NCBI RefSeq assembly: GCF_002075885.1
Contig: NZ_MDET01000006.1
Span: 62,001-126,000, forward strand
DNA: 64,000 nucleotides
Reading direction: 5' to 3'
From: Manganibacter manganicus
GTDB taxonomy: Bacteria; Pseudomonadota; Alphaproteobacteria; Rhizobiales; Rhizobiaceae
The translations under genes were made by a program, and so were the position numbers. Of this stretch, positions 27,660-37,285 are shown piece after piece (the stretch's first letter is position 1; the number at the start of each line of letters is the position of its first letter). The notes under the pieces are model-generated. The model had not been told where the DNA came from. It saw only the letters and a list, made by a program, of their open reading frames with translations, and ran no database searches.

Positions 27660-27893
27660 ATGGCAATGGACGCGCGCGACATAGAAAGCCTGATCAAGGA
27701 AGGTATCCCGGACGCCAGGGTGACGATCCGCGACCTTGCCGGCGACGGCGAGCACTATGCCGCGGAGGTGGTGGCCGAAAGCTTCCGTGGCAAGACCCGC
27801 GTGCAGCAGCACCAGATGGTTTACAACGCCCTGAAAGGCAATATGGGCGGCGTCCTGCACGCCCTTGCCCTGCAAACCAGCGCGCCGGAATAA
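27660..27893 (+). CDS. BolA family protein
   Basis: A 77-residue BolA/YrbA-type protein, with DARDIESLIKEGIPDARVTI, HYAAEVVAESFRGKTRVQQH and a final LKGNMGGVLHALAL. BolA proteins form [2Fe-2S]-bridged complexes with monothiol glutaredoxins (Grx4), and the partner grxD is encoded 1.1 kb downstream. The conserved His and the loop expected to bind the cluster (His in VQQHQMVY region) are present. The usual bolA-grxD pairing is interrupted here by an opposite-strand glycosidase gene. Confidence 0.9.
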   Translation: MAMDARDIESLIKEGIPDARVTIRDLAGDGEHYAAEVVAESFRGKTRVQQHQMVYNALKGNMGGVLHALALQTSAPE

Positions 27894-28059
27894 GACCCCG
27901 CCGCTTTCCCCTGCGTGCTTGGCCGCCCTGTGTCGTTCGAGGCGGCAACTCACGCTGCTTCCTCAAACAAGAGGAGCGTTCTTTGAAATGGCCAGGGCCG
28001 CAAGGCAGCGTGGCAACGGTGAAGTATAGCCTCGCCTCGCCACCACGGGTCCATGCAGC

Positions 28060-28848
28060 CTACTGCCGCGCCCGCACGGCCAGTATCGGCCCGACCGGAA
28101 ATCTGCCGCCCACGATCAGCCGGCGACCATTGGACAATGCCGAAATCGCGCCGTCGAGGAAGAGCGCATCGGGACATGCCAGTTCGTCGCGAAACAGCCG
28201 CGCAAAGCTGCCGAAGCTAACCGGCGTGCGCGAGATCGCCAGCACGACCGTGCCGTCCGCGCGCACGCCGACGCCGTTGCGGACATAGCGCGAGGCACCG
28301 TCTTCCTCGAAGCGCGGATGCAATTGCCCGCCGATGACCAGCATCGGCCCCGATTGGGTGGCGAGTTCAGCTTCGGGCTGGTGCTGTGCATAGACCGTAC
28401 TTTCCATCACGACCGCACAGCCGGCGCGGTCGATGAAGAACACGCCGTTGGGCTTCATGAAGAAATTTCCGGCGCCTTCGGAAAGATTGAGCGGCGCCGT
28501 CTCGTGGCCGTTCTCGACAAAAAGCCCGACCGGCGAAAAATCCTTGTGATACATGCCGGCATTCATGGCCAGCAGTACCGGCGTGCCGCGCGCAGCCATG
28601 TCTGTGTCGAAGGCCTTCAGCGTGCCATAGGGCTTGCCATTGGCATCCGTGCGCGCCAGCGTAATCTCGTAGGTCCTGAGGTCGATCTCGCAGGTGACAT
28701 AGCCGACGCCTTCAAAGACGCTATCGTGGCAAGGTGGTGGCAAGGCTTCCGATGGCGGCGTTGCCGACCGCCGCAACCACAGCGCCAACGCCAGCCCGGC
28801 GATAACCAGAATGCCGATGAGAATTGCCATCGAAAGCCGTCGCGTCAT
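28060..28848 (-). CDS. Phosphodiester glycosidase (NAGPA/DUF2233) domain protein
   Basis: A 262-residue protein with an N-terminal membrane anchor (MTRRLSMAILIGILVIAGLA, segment about 7-25) and an exported domain resembling phosphodiester alpha-N-acetylglucosaminidases: LLAMNAGMYHKDFSPVGLFV, FFMKPNGVFF and DALFLDGAISALSNGR are family blocks. Such domains remove sugar-phosphodiester groups from polysaccharides or glycolipids; its target is unknown. It sits on the opposite strand between bolA and grxD, which are normally adjacent, and is therefore probably a later insertion of a stand-alone gene. Confidence 0.86.
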   Translation of the reverse strand: MTRRLSMAILIGILVIAGLALALWLRRSATPPSEALPPPCHDSVFEGVGYVTCEIDLRTYEITLARTDANGKPYGTLKAFDTDMAARGTPVLLAMNAGMYHKDFSPVGLFVENGHETAPLNLSEGAGNFFMKPNGVFFIDRAGCAVVMESTVYAQHQPEAELATQSGPMLVIGGQLHPRFEEDGASRYVRNGVGVRADGTVVLAISRTPVSFGSFARLFRDELACPDALFLDGAISALSNGRRLIVGGRFPVGPILAVRARQ

Positions 28849-29043
28849 CCGTTCATGCGCTCATCGGGTGGGTAGAAACATCGGCATGCTCTCGCCTGAA
28901 CCGGCCCTGGATTTGGCCCACTACGGCACCATTCTTTGCGCCATTTCCGCGAGAACCAGGCAAGCGTCTTGTTTCGGACGGCATGGCGGGCTATTTGAAG
29001 GGCATGCTTCGGCCTGCAACGAACGGGCGTGAAAGGATTCTCC

Positions 29044-29397
29044 ATGAGCGGTATCAACGACTACATCAACGGCGAAGTGAAGAGCAATGACGTGGTGCTC
29101 TTTATGAAGGGAACACCTGATTTTCCGCAGTGCGGTTTCTCCGGACAGGCCGTGCAGATCCTCGATTATGTCGGCGTCGATTATAAAGGCATCAATGTGC
29201 TCGCCTCGAACGAGCTTCGGCAGGGCATCAAGGATTATTCCAACTGGCCGACCATCCCGCAGCTTTATGTGAAGGGTGAGTTCGTCGGCGGCTGCGATAT
29301 CCTGCGCGAGATGTTCCAGGCCGGTGAACTGCAAGGTTTCTTCTCGGAAAAAGGCATAAGCGCCAAGGCGCAGCCTGAAGTACGATCCGAGGCTTAA
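29044..29397 (+). CDS. grxD: Monothiol glutaredoxin Grx4 type
   Basis: A 117-residue glutaredoxin that carries or transfers [2Fe-2S] clusters together with BolA. The monothiol active site is CGFS (Cys30, in [14 protein letters not shown]); the glutathione-binding [19 protein letters not shown] segment follows. The start ATG at 29044 follows AAGGATTCTCC; an in-frame start 15 bases earlier is less likely. A strong hairpin terminator lies 46 bases after the stop, so the gene probably ends its own transcription unit. Confidence 0.95.
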   Translation: MSGINDYINGEVKSNDVVLFMKGTPDFPQCGFSGQAVQILDYVGVDYKGINVLASNELRQGIKDYSNWPTIPQLYVKGEFVGGCDILREMFQAGELQGFFSEKGISAKAQPEVRSEA

Positions 29398-29442
29398 CGC
29401 CTCGGAACTTCTTTCTCCGGCCTGGCCGGGGCTTTGAATGTC

Positions 29443-29472
29443 AATGCGCCGGTTTTCCGGCGCATTTCTTTT
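29443..29472 (+). terminator. Rho-independent terminator after grxD
   Basis: AATGCGCCGG-TTTT-CCGGCGCATT forms a 10-bp perfect stem with a 4-base loop, followed by TCTTTT. It ends just before the MFS gene, whose ATG is 20 bases further on, so it also reduces read-through into that gene. Confidence 0.8.
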
Positions 29473-29492
29473 CAGTATCGGATTTTTTATAC

Positions 29493-30731
29493 ATGGAACA
29501 GAAATCAGAACCGCAGACATTGAACCTGCGCATTCCACGGTGGGAATTCATTGCGTTGTGCGCGGCCCTGATGGCGCTCAACGCTCTGGCCATCGACATC
29601 ATGCTTCCCGCCTTGCAGCAGATCGGCGGCTCGCTCGGCGTCGAGAACGCCAATCATCGCCAATTCGTCATCACGGCCTACATCGTCGCGTTTGGCATCG
29701 CACAACTCGGCTTCGGCCCGATCTCCGACCGCTTCGGGCGGCGCCCGCCACTGATCGTCGGCCTGCTCATCTATATCGTCGGCGCGTTGGCGGCGGCCGT
29801 CGCGCCCAGTTTCGCCACGCTGCTCATCTGCCGTTTCGTGCAGGGCATAGGTGCCGCCGCAACCCGCGTGATCGCCATCTCGGTCGTCCGCGATTCCTTC
29901 GGCGGCCGGCGCATGGCCGAGATCATGTCGCTGATCTTCATGATTTTCATGGCAATTCCGGTCGTGGCGCCAGGGCTTGGCCAGGTCATCGTGATGTTTG
30001 CAAGCTGGCACCTGATTTTCGTCGCCATGGGCGTCGGGGCGCTTCTAGTCAGCCTGTGGGTGCTATTTCGCCTGCCCGAAACACTGCATCCCGAATACCG
30101 GCGCAGCCTCACCGTACAGTCGGTGACGGGTGGCTTTCGTATCGTGCTCTCGAACCGCATCGCCCTTTGCTACACACTGGCGTGCATGTTCATCTTCGGC
30201 GCGCTGTTCGGCTTCATCAACTCGGCGCAGCAGGTCTATGTCGATGTCTACGGACTCGGCGTCTGGTTTCCCGTCGTATTCGCCGCGATCGCCAGCATGA
30301 TGGCGCTGTCCAACTACCTCAACTCACGGCTGGTGGGCGCGATCGGCATGCGCCGGCTTTCGCAGGGCGCGCTCGTCGCCTTCATCGTCGTCAGCACGAT
30401 CTGGTTCGCGCTTTCGCTTGTCGGGCCGGTATCGTTCCCCATCTTCATCACACTGTTCACGCTCGATATGTTGCTGTTCGGCCTGCTCGGCTCGAACTTC
30501 AACGCGCTGGCGATGGAGCCGCTCGGCCATGTTGCCGGCACGGCCTCCTCCGTGCTCGGCTTCACCCAGACTTTTGGCGGCGGCATCATCGGCACGGTCA
30601 TCGGCCAGGCTTTCGACGGCACGGTCATGCCGCTGGCGGCCGGTTTCTGCGGCGTATCGATCGTGGCGTTGCTGATGGTCATCATCGCGGAGCGTGGCAA
30701 GCTGTTCCTGCCGCACAATGCACCAGTATGA
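29493..30731 (+). CDS. Bcr/CflA-type MFS drug efflux transporter
   Basis: A 412-residue major facilitator with about 12 predicted membrane spans. The motif GFGPISDRFGRRPPL between helices 2 and 3 is the MFS motif A, and the overall order matches the Bcr/CflA multidrug family. Expected to be a proton-driven exporter in the inner membrane; real substrates cannot be read from the sequence. The start follows a terminator hairpin and has no strong ribosome binding site. It is convergent with ttcA, 23 bases apart. Confidence 0.9.
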   Translation: MEQKSEPQTLNLRIPRWEFIALCAALMALNALAIDIMLPALQQIGGSLGVENANHRQFVITAYIVAFGIAQLGFGPISDRFGRRPPLIVGLLIYIVGALAAAVAPSFATLLICRFVQGIGAAATRVIAISVVRDSFGGRRMAEIMSLIFMIFMAIPVVAPGLGQVIVMFASWHLIFVAMGVGALLVSLWVLFRLPETLHPEYRRSLTVQSVTGGFRIVLSNRIALCYTLACMFIFGALFGFINSAQQVYVDVYGLGVWFPVVFAAIASMMALSNYLNSRLVGAIGMRRLSQGALVAFIVVSTIWFALSLVGPVSFPIFITLFTLDMLLFGLLGSNFNALAMEPLGHVAGTASSVLGFTQTFGGGIIGTVIGQAFDGTVMPLAAGFCGVSIVALLMVIIAERGKLFLPHNAPV

Positions 30732-30754
30732 TGGGCACCGGTGTGATCGCCTTC

Positions 30755-31624
30755 TCAGCCGGCGGCTGAAAGTGCGGCGAAATCGAACAGCTTGCGGTCG
30801 AGCAGATGCGAGGGGCGCACATTGGTGAGCGCCCTTATCATCGTGTCCTTGCGGCCCGGCATGCGGCGCTCGATATCGTCGAGCATCGCCTTCATCATGT
30901 TGCGCTGCAATCCGTCCTGACTGCCGCAAAGGTCGCAGGGGATGATCGGAAACCGCATCGCCGTGGCAAATTTCTCCAGATCGGCCTCCGCGCAATAGGA
31001 GAGCGGGCGCAGCACCATGACGTCGCCTTCGTCATTGAGCAGTTTCGGCGGCATGGCGGCCAGCCGCCCGCCATGGAAGAGGTTCAGGAAAAAGGTCTCC
31101 AGAATATCCTCACGATGGTGGCCGAGCACCAGCGCCGAACACCCCTCCTCCCGCGCCACACGATAGAGATGCCCTCGCCGCAGCCGCGAACAGAGCGAAC
31201 AATAGGTGCTCGCCTCCGGCAGCTTGTCTGTGACGATCGAATAGGTGTCCTGATATTCGATGCGGTGGGCAATGCCGTTGGTGTCGAGGAAATCGGGCAG
31301 GATATGCTTTGGGAAATTGGGTTGGCCCTGGTCGAGATTGCAGGCAAGCAGGTCCACCGGCAGCAGGCCGCGCCATTTGAGGTCCAGCAAAAGGGCCAGC
31401 AGCCCATAGGAGTCCTTGCCACCGGAGAGCGCCACCATCCAGCGCTGGCCCGGCGTCACCATCGCGAAATCGTCAATTGCCTGGCGCGCCTGGCGCAGAA
31501 GCCGCTTGCGCAGCTTGTTGAATTCTACAGACGCGAGAACCTCCCGAAACAGCGGATGGCAACCGCTTTCCGGCAAACCCGGCTCTATTGATGCTTCATG
31601 TTTCAAATTTTCGATCCGTAGCAT
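30755..31624 (-). CDS. ttcA: tRNA 2-thiocytidine biosynthesis protein TtcA
   Basis: An ATP-dependent PP-loop enzyme that makes 2-thiocytidine at position 32 of tRNA using an Fe-S cluster. The PP-loop [14 protein letters not shown] (about 65-78) and the cluster cysteines in [11 protein letters not shown] and [11 protein letters not shown] are present. The ATG at 31624 gives 289 residues and overlaps the end of the upstream membrane-protein gene by 29 bases, suggesting translational coupling; a TTG at 31606 is another start. Convergent with the MFS gene. Confidence 0.93.
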   Translation of the reverse strand: MLRIENLKHEASIEPGLPESGCHPLFREVLASVEFNKLRKRLLRQARQAIDDFAMVTPGQRWMVALSGGKDSYGLLALLLDLKWRGLLPVDLLACNLDQGQPNFPKHILPDFLDTNGIAHRIEYQDTYSIVTDKLPEASTYCSLCSRLRRGHLYRVAREEGCSALVLGHHREDILETFFLNLFHGGRLAAMPPKLLNDEGDVMVLRPLSYCAEADLEKFATAMRFPIIPCDLCGSQDGLQRNMMKAMLDDIERRMPGRKDTMIRALTNVRPSHLLDRKLFDFAALSAAG

Positions 31625-32309
31625 CCCGACGCGTGCCGAAATACGCCCAGATTGCCAGGAAGGCAAATACGGGAATGCCCAGTTCGAGCGTTTCCTCGAG
31701 CGCGCCAAGCCAGTTGATGGCGGGGCGATCGAGTGTGATGCCGACCATCGCCAGATAACGCCGCGCGCCGTCGAGCCATTCGGACGACGCGATCAGCATG
31801 AGAGCGATGACGGTCGCCAGGCTCGTCGGCTCCAGGCGCATCATGCCCTTCAAGACCGGGCGTGCGTAGGTGCGCAGGAGCGCAAGCACGAGCCATACCA
31901 ACAGCCCGAGCACGATGACACCTGCAATTTTCTCATGCAGAGGCACCGTATCCGAAATATAGAATTTCATCTTGGTGATGCTCATCGTGGTGAAGCGGGC
32001 ATGGAAATCCAGTTCCCGCAATGTGAGAACCAGCAGCATCAGGAGCAGGCTGCGCCCGCGTGTGAGGCCAAACCGAACGCCGCCCATGCCGAGGATCAGC
32101 AGGATGCAGGCGCCGTAGAGGACCGGCGAAAGCTGTTCGACCAGTCCATCCTCCTTGAAAAGAGGGTTCTGATGGCCATCAATGGTGGTGGGATTGAAAA
32201 TGACGATCGCAGCCAGCGCCGCAAATGCCAGCCCCATCAGGGCGAAATAACGTCCGGCGCCATCCGAGAACCGGCGGCTTTCAGCGAATACCAAGGGAGA
32301 ATCTGTCAT
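31596..32309 (-). CDS. Uncharacterised multi-span membrane protein, 237 aa
   Basis: A membrane protein with about six hydrophobic segments: [78 protein letters not shown] and [15 protein letters not shown]. The charged loop [20 protein letters not shown] between spans 3 and 4 looks conserved in character, but I do not recognise a named family. It lies upstream of ttcA on the same strand and overlaps it by 29 bases. Function is not assigned. Confidence 0.72.
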   Translation of the reverse strand: MTDSPLVFAESRRFSDGAGRYFALMGLAFAALAAIVIFNPTTIDGHQNPLFKEDGLVEQLSPVLYGACILLILGMGGVRFGLTRGRSLLLMLLVLTLRELDFHARFTTMSITKMKFYISDTVPLHEKIAGVIVLGLLVWLVLALLRTYARPVLKGMMRLEPTSLATVIALMLIASSEWLDGARRYLAMVGITLDRPAINWLGALEETLELGIPVFAFLAIWAYFGTRRDATDRKFET

Positions 32310-32510
32310 ACGAGCAGCATAGAATTATTGCATTTTTAGTTGTTTATCCCCATTCGCCGAAGAGCTGCTGGGGCATGTCATCTCGAAGGCGTGCACGGTT
32401 CGAAGCAAAGACATGCGAAGTCGGCAAACTAAAGCGCAGGGAGCGCGTCCGAAAGATCAGGATGGGCTCGAATGACCCAATTCCACAATTTTCATCCGGG
32501 CCGCCAACCT

Positions 32511-32550
32511 AAAAAAGAAGCCACCCCGGAAAACTTCCCTCCGGGGTGGC
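32511..32550 (-). terminator. Rho-independent terminator of rpsD
   Basis: On the minus strand GCCACCCCGG, an 11-base loop, and CCGGGGTGGC form a 10-bp stem, followed by TTCTTTTTT. It ends 35 bases beyond the rpsD stop. Textbook intrinsic terminator. Confidence 0.88.
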
Positions 32551-32584
32551 TTACTGGTGTTTGCAACCGAGGCGCGGGCGCGGA

Positions 32585-33202
32585 TCAGCGCGAATAATAT
32601 TCGACGACCAGATTCGGTTCCATTTGGACGGCGAACGGCACGTCCGAGAGGCTGGGCACGCGCGTATAGGTCGCGGTCATCTTGTTGTGGTCGGCCTCGA
32701 TATAATCGGGCACGTCGCGTTCTGCGAGCCCGACCGCCTCAAGCACCATCACCAACTGCTTCGACTTTTCGCGAACTTCGATGACATCGCCCGGCTTGCA
32801 ACGGTAGGAACCGATGTTGACGCGCCTGCCATTGACGTTGACGTGGCCGTGATTGACGAACTGGCGAGCCGCGAAAATGGTCGGCACGAACTTGGAACGA
32901 TAGACAACGGCGTCGAGACGCGATTCCAGCAGGCCGATCAGGGTCTCGGAGGTGTCGCCCTTGCGGCGGTTGGCCTCCTCATAGGTCTTGCGGAACTGCT
33001 TTTCCGAAATGTCGCCATAATGGCCCTTGAGCTTCTGCTTGGCGCGCAACTGCAGGCCGTAATCGGAAAGCTTGCCCTTGCGGCGCTGACCGTGCTGGCC
33101 GGGACCATATTCACGCTTGTTGACCGGGGATTTCGGGCGACCCCAGATATTCTCGCCGAGACGGCGGTCGAGTTTGTACTTCGCGGATTCGCGCTTGCTC
33201 AT
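32585..33202 (-). CDS. rpsD: 30S ribosomal protein S4
   Basis: A 205-residue primary 16S rRNA-binding protein that starts assembly of the 30S body; it also serves as translational regulator in some bacteria. [22 protein letters not shown] at the start, [15 protein letters not shown] and the S4 RNA-binding fold [22 protein letters not shown] are clear. The ATG at 33202 is chosen over one 15 bases upstream because AAAGGGAATGCG precedes it. It has the Cys-poor (zinc-free) N-terminus. It is monocistronic: a terminator follows and a leader with a hairpin precedes. Confidence 0.97.
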   Translation of the reverse strand: MSKRESAKYKLDRRLGENIWGRPKSPVNKREYGPGQHGQRRKGKLSDYGLQLRAKQKLKGHYGDISEKQFRKTYEEANRRKGDTSETLIGLLESRLDAVVYRSKFVPTIFAARQFVNHGHVNVNGRRVNIGSYRCKPGDVIEVREKSKQLVMVLEAVGLAERDVPDYIEADHNKMTATYTRVPSLSDVPFAVQMEPNLVVEYYSR

Positions 33203-33513
33203 CGCATTCCCTTTCAAAACAATACACCCGGACCATCATGCTCCGGGTGAAGGAAACGCGCCCTCCTCTGGCTTCCGTTTTCGAAGCCTGACAGGATTTC
33301 CACGCACGCTTTGCGGAAAATCCACGGGACACGTCAATAAAGAGCACCGGACGTTGCCGCCCAATGTTCGGCGTTTCGGTAAACTGCGACCGGCAGCCTG
33401 TCAAGCTGGAAAGCTGAAAGCCCGGTTCCGCCGGTGTCACTGGACCGATTATCCGAATTTTTCAGCGTCCAATATCCACGGGTATCGGTTTTTGTGACCG
33501 TGGGGACTTACGG
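33203..33513. other. Gap between DUF3008 and rpsD genes
   Basis: About 310 bases without a convincing coding frame. It must hold the promoter of rpsD (minus strand) but no clear -35/-10 pair was found. The only structure seen is the hairpin at 33225-33249. A short open stretch on each strand looks like noise. Confidence 0.5.
33225..33249 (-). promoter_or_regulatory. Leader hairpin upstream of rpsD
   Basis: CACCCGGA, a 9-base loop and TCCGGGTG give an 8-bp stem that begins 23 bases before the rpsD start. On the minus strand it is followed by TATTGTTTTG, then the ribosome binding site. It could be a weak attenuator, a processing site or an S4-binding structure. No known S4 leader motif is recognised. 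Confidence 0.35.
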
Positions 33514-33699
33514 TTAGTCCGACTTCTTGTCTGGCAGACCCTTGCGGTCGGTTTCAGCGAGTTCCTCAAGCTCCTTTTCGGTCATCGATTCGTACATTCC
33601 TTTCGACGCGCCGCGAAGCTCGCTTTTCTTGGTGTCACCACGTTTGGCGGAAAGGGCAGCACCCGCTGCCTTTTGCTGAGCCTTGGACTTGGCCGGCAT
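33514..33699 (-). CDS. DUF3008-type small basic protein, 61 aa
   Basis: A small charged protein matching the DUF3008 pattern: MPAKSKAQQKAAGAAL...GDTKKSEL, then GASKGMYESMTEKELEELAE. Function is unknown; relatives are common in proteobacteria. Two ATGs lie 6 bases apart; the second (33699) is chosen because AAAGGAG is then 8 bases upstream, while it would be only 2 bases before the first. It lies upstream of rpsD on the same strand, separated by about 310 bases. Confidence 0.83.
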   Translation of the reverse strand: MPAKSKAQQKAAGAALSAKRGDTKKSELRGASKGMYESMTEKELEELAETDRKGLPDKKSD

Positions 33700-33788
33700 T
33701 GGCATTTCTCCTTTCGAAAGGAAAACAACGCCTGCCGTCGAGAGGTGTTCCCAATCGTGAAGCCGCGATCCGCGGTCATGCTCCGGAG

Positions 33789-34592
33789 TCAGGCAATGGC
33801 GAGACCAAAGCCCTGCATCAGCCGCCGGGTGGCGAAATCGGTACGCCCGGAGGTGAAGACCGCACGATCCGGTCCATTCGACAACGGGTCTTCACATGGC
33901 GCGGTTTTGCCATCGGCAATCAGCGAATGCGCGCGTCGCGCGATTGCCTCTGCCGGGTCGAGCCAGTCGACGGGCCAGGGTGCCGTCTTGCGCATGCGGT
34001 TAGCGATGAAAGGATAGTGCGTGCAGGCCAGCACCACGATATCGGTACGCCGGCCGTCCTGCTCGATGAAGCAAGGTGCGATCTCGGCCCGTACCGCCGC
34101 CTCGTCCACGAAACCGTCGCGCATATAGATTTCGGCAAGACCGGCCAGCCGGTTGCTGCCAACAAGGCGGACATGGCATTTGCTCGCCCATTGATGGATC
34201 AGGTCTCGGGTATATTGCCGCTTTACGGTGCCCGGCGTCGCCAGAACCGAGACGAGGCCCGAACGCGTCCGCTCGGCCGCCGGCTTGATGGCCGGCACGG
34301 TGCCGACAAACGGGTGGCCGGGAAATGTCTCCCGCAAAGCCTCGATGACCAGGGTCGAGGCGGTATTGCAGGCAATCACCGAAATTTCAGGCTTAAAGCG
34401 GTCGAGCAGATCGGCAAACAGGCCAAGGATATGTGTCTTCAGCGCTGGCTCCTCCCAAGCGCCGTAAGGAAACGCGGCGTCATCAGCGACGTAAACGAAA
34501 GGCCGATCCGGCATCAACACGCGCGCCTCGCGCAGCACGGTAAGACCGCCAATGCCGGAATCGAACATCAGAACCGGCGGCCTGTCACTCAT
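33789..34592 (-). CDS. murI: Glutamate racemase
   Basis: Makes D-glutamate for peptidoglycan. A 267-residue two-domain racemase with the catalytic cysteines in [11 protein letters not shown] (Cys75) and [10 protein letters not shown] (Cys190), and the N-terminal [14 protein letters not shown] block. It overlaps the end of trmJ by 8 bases, so both are probably cotranscribed and coupled. The C-terminal 20 residues are basic. Confidence 0.96.
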   Translation of the reverse strand: MSDRPPVLMFDSGIGGLTVLREARVLMPDRPFVYVADDAAFPYGAWEEPALKTHILGLFADLLDRFKPEISVIACNTASTLVIEALRETFPGHPFVGTVPAIKPAAERTRSGLVSVLATPGTVKRQYTRDLIHQWASKCHVRLVGSNRLAGLAEIYMRDGFVDEAAVRAEIAPCFIEQDGRRTDIVVLACTHYPFIANRMRKTAPWPVDWLDPAEAIARRAHSLIADGKTAPCEDPLSNGPDRAVFTSGRTDFATRRLMQGFGLAIA

Positions 34593-35424
34593 CGGCGGGC
34601 CTTCTGTCGGTATGCGTGTTGCGATCGGCCCTGGCCTTGCGCTCCGGATAGCCGGCCCCGCGCGGCTCCCTCGGGGAGAAATAATCGAGCGAGGAAACCA
34701 CGCCGCGCAAAACCTTCAACTCCTGCTCGGCAAAGCCGGCACGGGTAAGCACCGCGCGCAGATTGTCCACCATCTTGGGCTTTTTCTCGGCAGGCCGGAA
34801 ATAGCCGCGGGCCTCAAGGGCCGCTTCCAGATGCGCAAACAGGCCGTGGAGTTGGTCCTTGGTGGCCGGCTGCCTTTCGGGGCCGGTAAAATTGGTATCG
34901 GTTTCAGCTTCCAGGCCCGATTTCATCCATTCATAGGACATCAGAAGCACGGCCTGGGCTATATTCAACGACGCAAAGCCCGGATCTACGGGAAAGGTGA
35001 CGATCTCGTCGGCAAGCCCAACCTCTTCATTGTATAGGCCGAAGCGTTCACGCCCGAACAATATGCCTGTGCGTTGACCGGCACTTGACCGGCCGCGCAG
35101 CATGCGGCCGGCATCCACAGGCCCCCTCACCGTCTTGAAACCGTCGCGCTGACGCGCAGTGGTGGCAAAGATGAAATTAAGGTCGGTCACTGCCGATGGC
35201 AGATCGTCGAAAACCTTCACCGCGTCGATGACATGGTCTGCCCGGCTTGCCGCTGCCCTTGCCTTCTCGCTCGGCCAGCCATCGCGCGGATTGACGAGCC
35301 GCAATTCGGACAGGCCGAAATTGGCCATGGCGCGCGCCACCATGCCGATATTCTCGCCAAGCTGTGGTTCGACAAGGATGATGGCCGGGCCGCTGGAGGA
35401 CAAACTGTTATGTGCTTCGGACAT
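34585..35424 (-). CDS. trmJ: tRNA/rRNA 2'-O-methyltransferase, TrmJ-like SPOUT protein
   Basis: A SPOUT-fold (TrmH family) SAM-dependent methyltransferase of 279 residues. [21 protein letters not shown] is the SPOUT N-terminal block (Asn/Arg motif), and [16 protein letters not shown] and [16 protein letters not shown] form the knotted cofactor site. TrmJ methylates position 32 in certain tRNAs. The start ATG at 35424 follows GAGAAACGC; the frame extends 24 bases further. Followed by murI with an 8-base overlap. The exact RNA target is inferred from family only. Confidence 0.92.
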   Translation of the reverse strand: MSEAHNSLSSSGPAIILVEPQLGENIGMVARAMANFGLSELRLVNPRDGWPSEKARAAASRADHVIDAVKVFDDLPSAVTDLNFIFATTARQRDGFKTVRGPVDAGRMLRGRSSAGQRTGILFGRERFGLYNEEVGLADEIVTFPVDPGFASLNIAQAVLLMSYEWMKSGLEAETDTNFTGPERQPATKDQLHGLFAHLEAALEARGYFRPAEKKPKMVDNLRAVLTRAGFAEQELKVLRGVVSSLDYFSPREPRGAGYPERKARADRNTHTDRRPADE

Positions 35425-35516
35425 GCGTTTCTCATAATCGGCCTGCAAAATGAAGCAATCGCAAAAAAGCCGGCCCGTAAATGCCCGCTACCGCTATTCG
35501 CGTCGCAATCGCCGAC

Positions 35517-35906
35517 TCAGCCGGGCCGCAGCTCGATTTTTGGATGGCCGGCGACAATGTCCATGACGATCTCGAAAAAGGTCGGACCGATGCCGTTTTC
35601 CAGATCGGCCAGATCATTGCTGATGCGGTTGACGTCGTATCGGTGCGGTTGCTGCAACTTGTCGCGATAGAATTTCCGGGTCGCCTCCAAACCGAGAGCC
35701 GCCCTGCTTTTCTCCATGTCCCGCCAGATGAGTACGACCGCGCCGCAGCCGATCAGCGCGCCGTATCCGCCATGGAACATGTCGTTCAGCCCATCCAGGC
35801 TTCCAATCTTCCAGTCTTCGCCCGCCATGAATACGCGATTGATCTCTTCGTAGAAGGAGGGAATATCGGTGATATTGCAGCCATCGATCGAAAAGAGCGT
35901 CTTCAA
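35517..35906 (-). CDS. Barstar-family protein (orphan ribonuclease-inhibitor-like)
   Basis: A 129-residue protein with the Barstar fold pattern: FSIDGCNITDIPSFYEEINR near the start, WKIGSLDGLNDMFHGGYG, then VLIWRDMEKSRAALG. Barstar binds and inhibits barnase-type ribonucleases; no such RNase gene is seen in the window, so this is an orphan member whose role is unknown. The start is set at a TTG at 35906, because GGAGACAAGGT lies directly upstream and the product then begins as in relatives; the open frame runs 45 bases further. It precedes trmJ by 92 bases on the same strand. Confidence 0.75.
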   Translation of the reverse strand: MKTLFSIDGCNITDIPSFYEEINRVFMAGEDWKIGSLDGLNDMFHGGYGALIGCGAVVLIWRDMEKSRAALGLEATRKFYRDKLQQPHRYDVNRISNDLADLENGIGPTFFEIVMDIVAGHPKIELRPG

Positions 35907-36066
35907 ACCTTGTCTCCATCCGCAGGCCGACGACAATACGCATTTCTTCAATGACGCGAAGCCCGTTTGCGCCCTCTCCGTCCCTTTGATATAGGGGCGA
36001 CATCTTTCGAGGCTGGCGATTGCGCGGCCATTTTCATTTCATTGTTGGCAGCGAGGCACTCTTTCC

Positions 36067-37278
36067 ATGGCGAAGATCAAGGTGGCGAACCCGGTCGTAG
36101 AACTCGACGGCGACGAGATGACCCGCATCATCTGGCAGCTTATCAAGGACAAGCTGATTCACCCCTATATTGACCTCGATCTTGAATATTATGATCTCGG
36201 CATCGAGCATCGCGACGCTACAGGCGACCAGGTGACGATCGACGCGGCCAACGCCATCAAGAAACATGGTGTCGGCGTAAAATGCGCCACCATCACGCCG
36301 GACGAGGCACGCGTCGAGGAATTCAAGCTCAAGAAGATGTGGAAGTCGCCCAACGGCACGATCCGCAATATTCTTGGCGGCACCATCTTCCGCGAGCCGA
36401 TCATCATGAAGAACGTGCCGCGCCTGGTGCCGGGCTGGACCAAGCCCATCATAGTCGGCCGTCATGCTTTCGGGGACCAGTACAAGGCAACCGATTTTCG
36501 TTTCCCCGGCAAAGGCAAACTATCGATCAAGTTCGTCGGAGAAGACGGAAATGTCATCGAACACGATGTGTTCGACGCACCGGGTTCAGGTGTCGCCATG
36601 GCGATGTATAACCTCGACGAATCGATCCGCGAATTTGCCCGTGCCTCGCTGAACTACGGGCTTTTGCGCAATTATCCCGTCTATCTCTCGACCAAGAACA
36701 CCATCCTGAAAGCCTATGACGGCCGCTTCAAGGACATCTTCCAGGATGTCTATGAGCAGGAATTCAAGGCCGAATTCGAAAAGCGCAAGCTCACCTACGA
36801 GCACCGTCTGATCGACGATATGGTGGCATCCTCGCTGAAATGGTCGGGCGGCTATGTCTGGGCCTGCAAGAACTATGATGGCGACGTGCAGTCGGACACG
36901 GTGGCGCAAGGCTTCGGCTCACTCGGCCTGATGACCTCGGTGCTGATGACACCCGACGGCAAGACCGTTGAGGCCGAGGCCGCGCACGGCACCGTCACCC
37001 GCCACTATCGCCAGCACCAGAAGGGGCAGGAAACCTCAACCAACTCCATCGCCTCGATCTTTGCCTGGACGCGTGGCCTGGCGCATCGCGCCAAGCTGGA
37101 CGACAATGCGGACCTCAAGCGTTTCGCCGAAACGCTGGAAAAAGTCTGCATCCAGACCGTCGAGTCCGGCAACATGACCAAGGATCTATCGCTGTTGATC
37201 GGCCCCGACCAGCCGTGGCTTTCCACCACCGGCTTCCTCGACAAGGTGGACGAGAACCTCCAGAAGGCCATGGGATGA
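36067..37278 (+). CDS. icd: NADP-dependent isocitrate dehydrogenase
   Basis: TCA-cycle enzyme that oxidises isocitrate to 2-oxoglutarate and CO2 with NADP. The 403-residue homodimeric (type II, eukaryote-like) form typical of rhizobia: [19 protein letters not shown] at the N-terminus, the substrate block [19 protein letters not shown], and [14 protein letters not shown] near the coenzyme site. The metal-binding Asp residues lie in [10 protein letters not shown]. It is a stand-alone gene; a conspicuous hairpin follows the stop. Confidence 0.97.
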   Translation: MAKIKVANPVVELDGDEMTRIIWQLIKDKLIHPYIDLDLEYYDLGIEHRDATGDQVTIDAANAIKKHGVGVKCATITPDEARVEEFKLKKMWKSPNGTIRNILGGTIFREPIIMKNVPRLVPGWTKPIIVGRHAFGDQYKATDFRFPGKGKLSIKFVGEDGNVIEHDVFDAPGSGVAMAMYNLDESIREFARASLNYGLLRNYPVYLSTKNTILKAYDGRFKDIFQDVYEQEFKAEFEKRKLTYEHRLIDDMVASSLKWSGGYVWACKNYDGDVQSDTVAQGFGSLGLMTSVLMTPDGKTVEAEAAHGTVTRHYRQHQKGQETSTNSIASIFAWTRGLAHRAKLDDNADLKRFAETLEKVCIQTVESGNMTKDLSLLIGPDQPWLSTTGFLDKVDENLQKAMG

Positions 37279-37285
37279 GAGACGA

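Noticed and set aside
29438-30769. A 443-codon frame overlapping the MFS gene in another frame of the same strand.
   Set aside because: The MFS frame has proper membrane segments and motif A; the other is Arg/His-rich noise.
33203-33513. Small coding frames in the gap upstream of rpsD.
   Set aside because: They lack ribosome binding sites and have no recognisable protein character.
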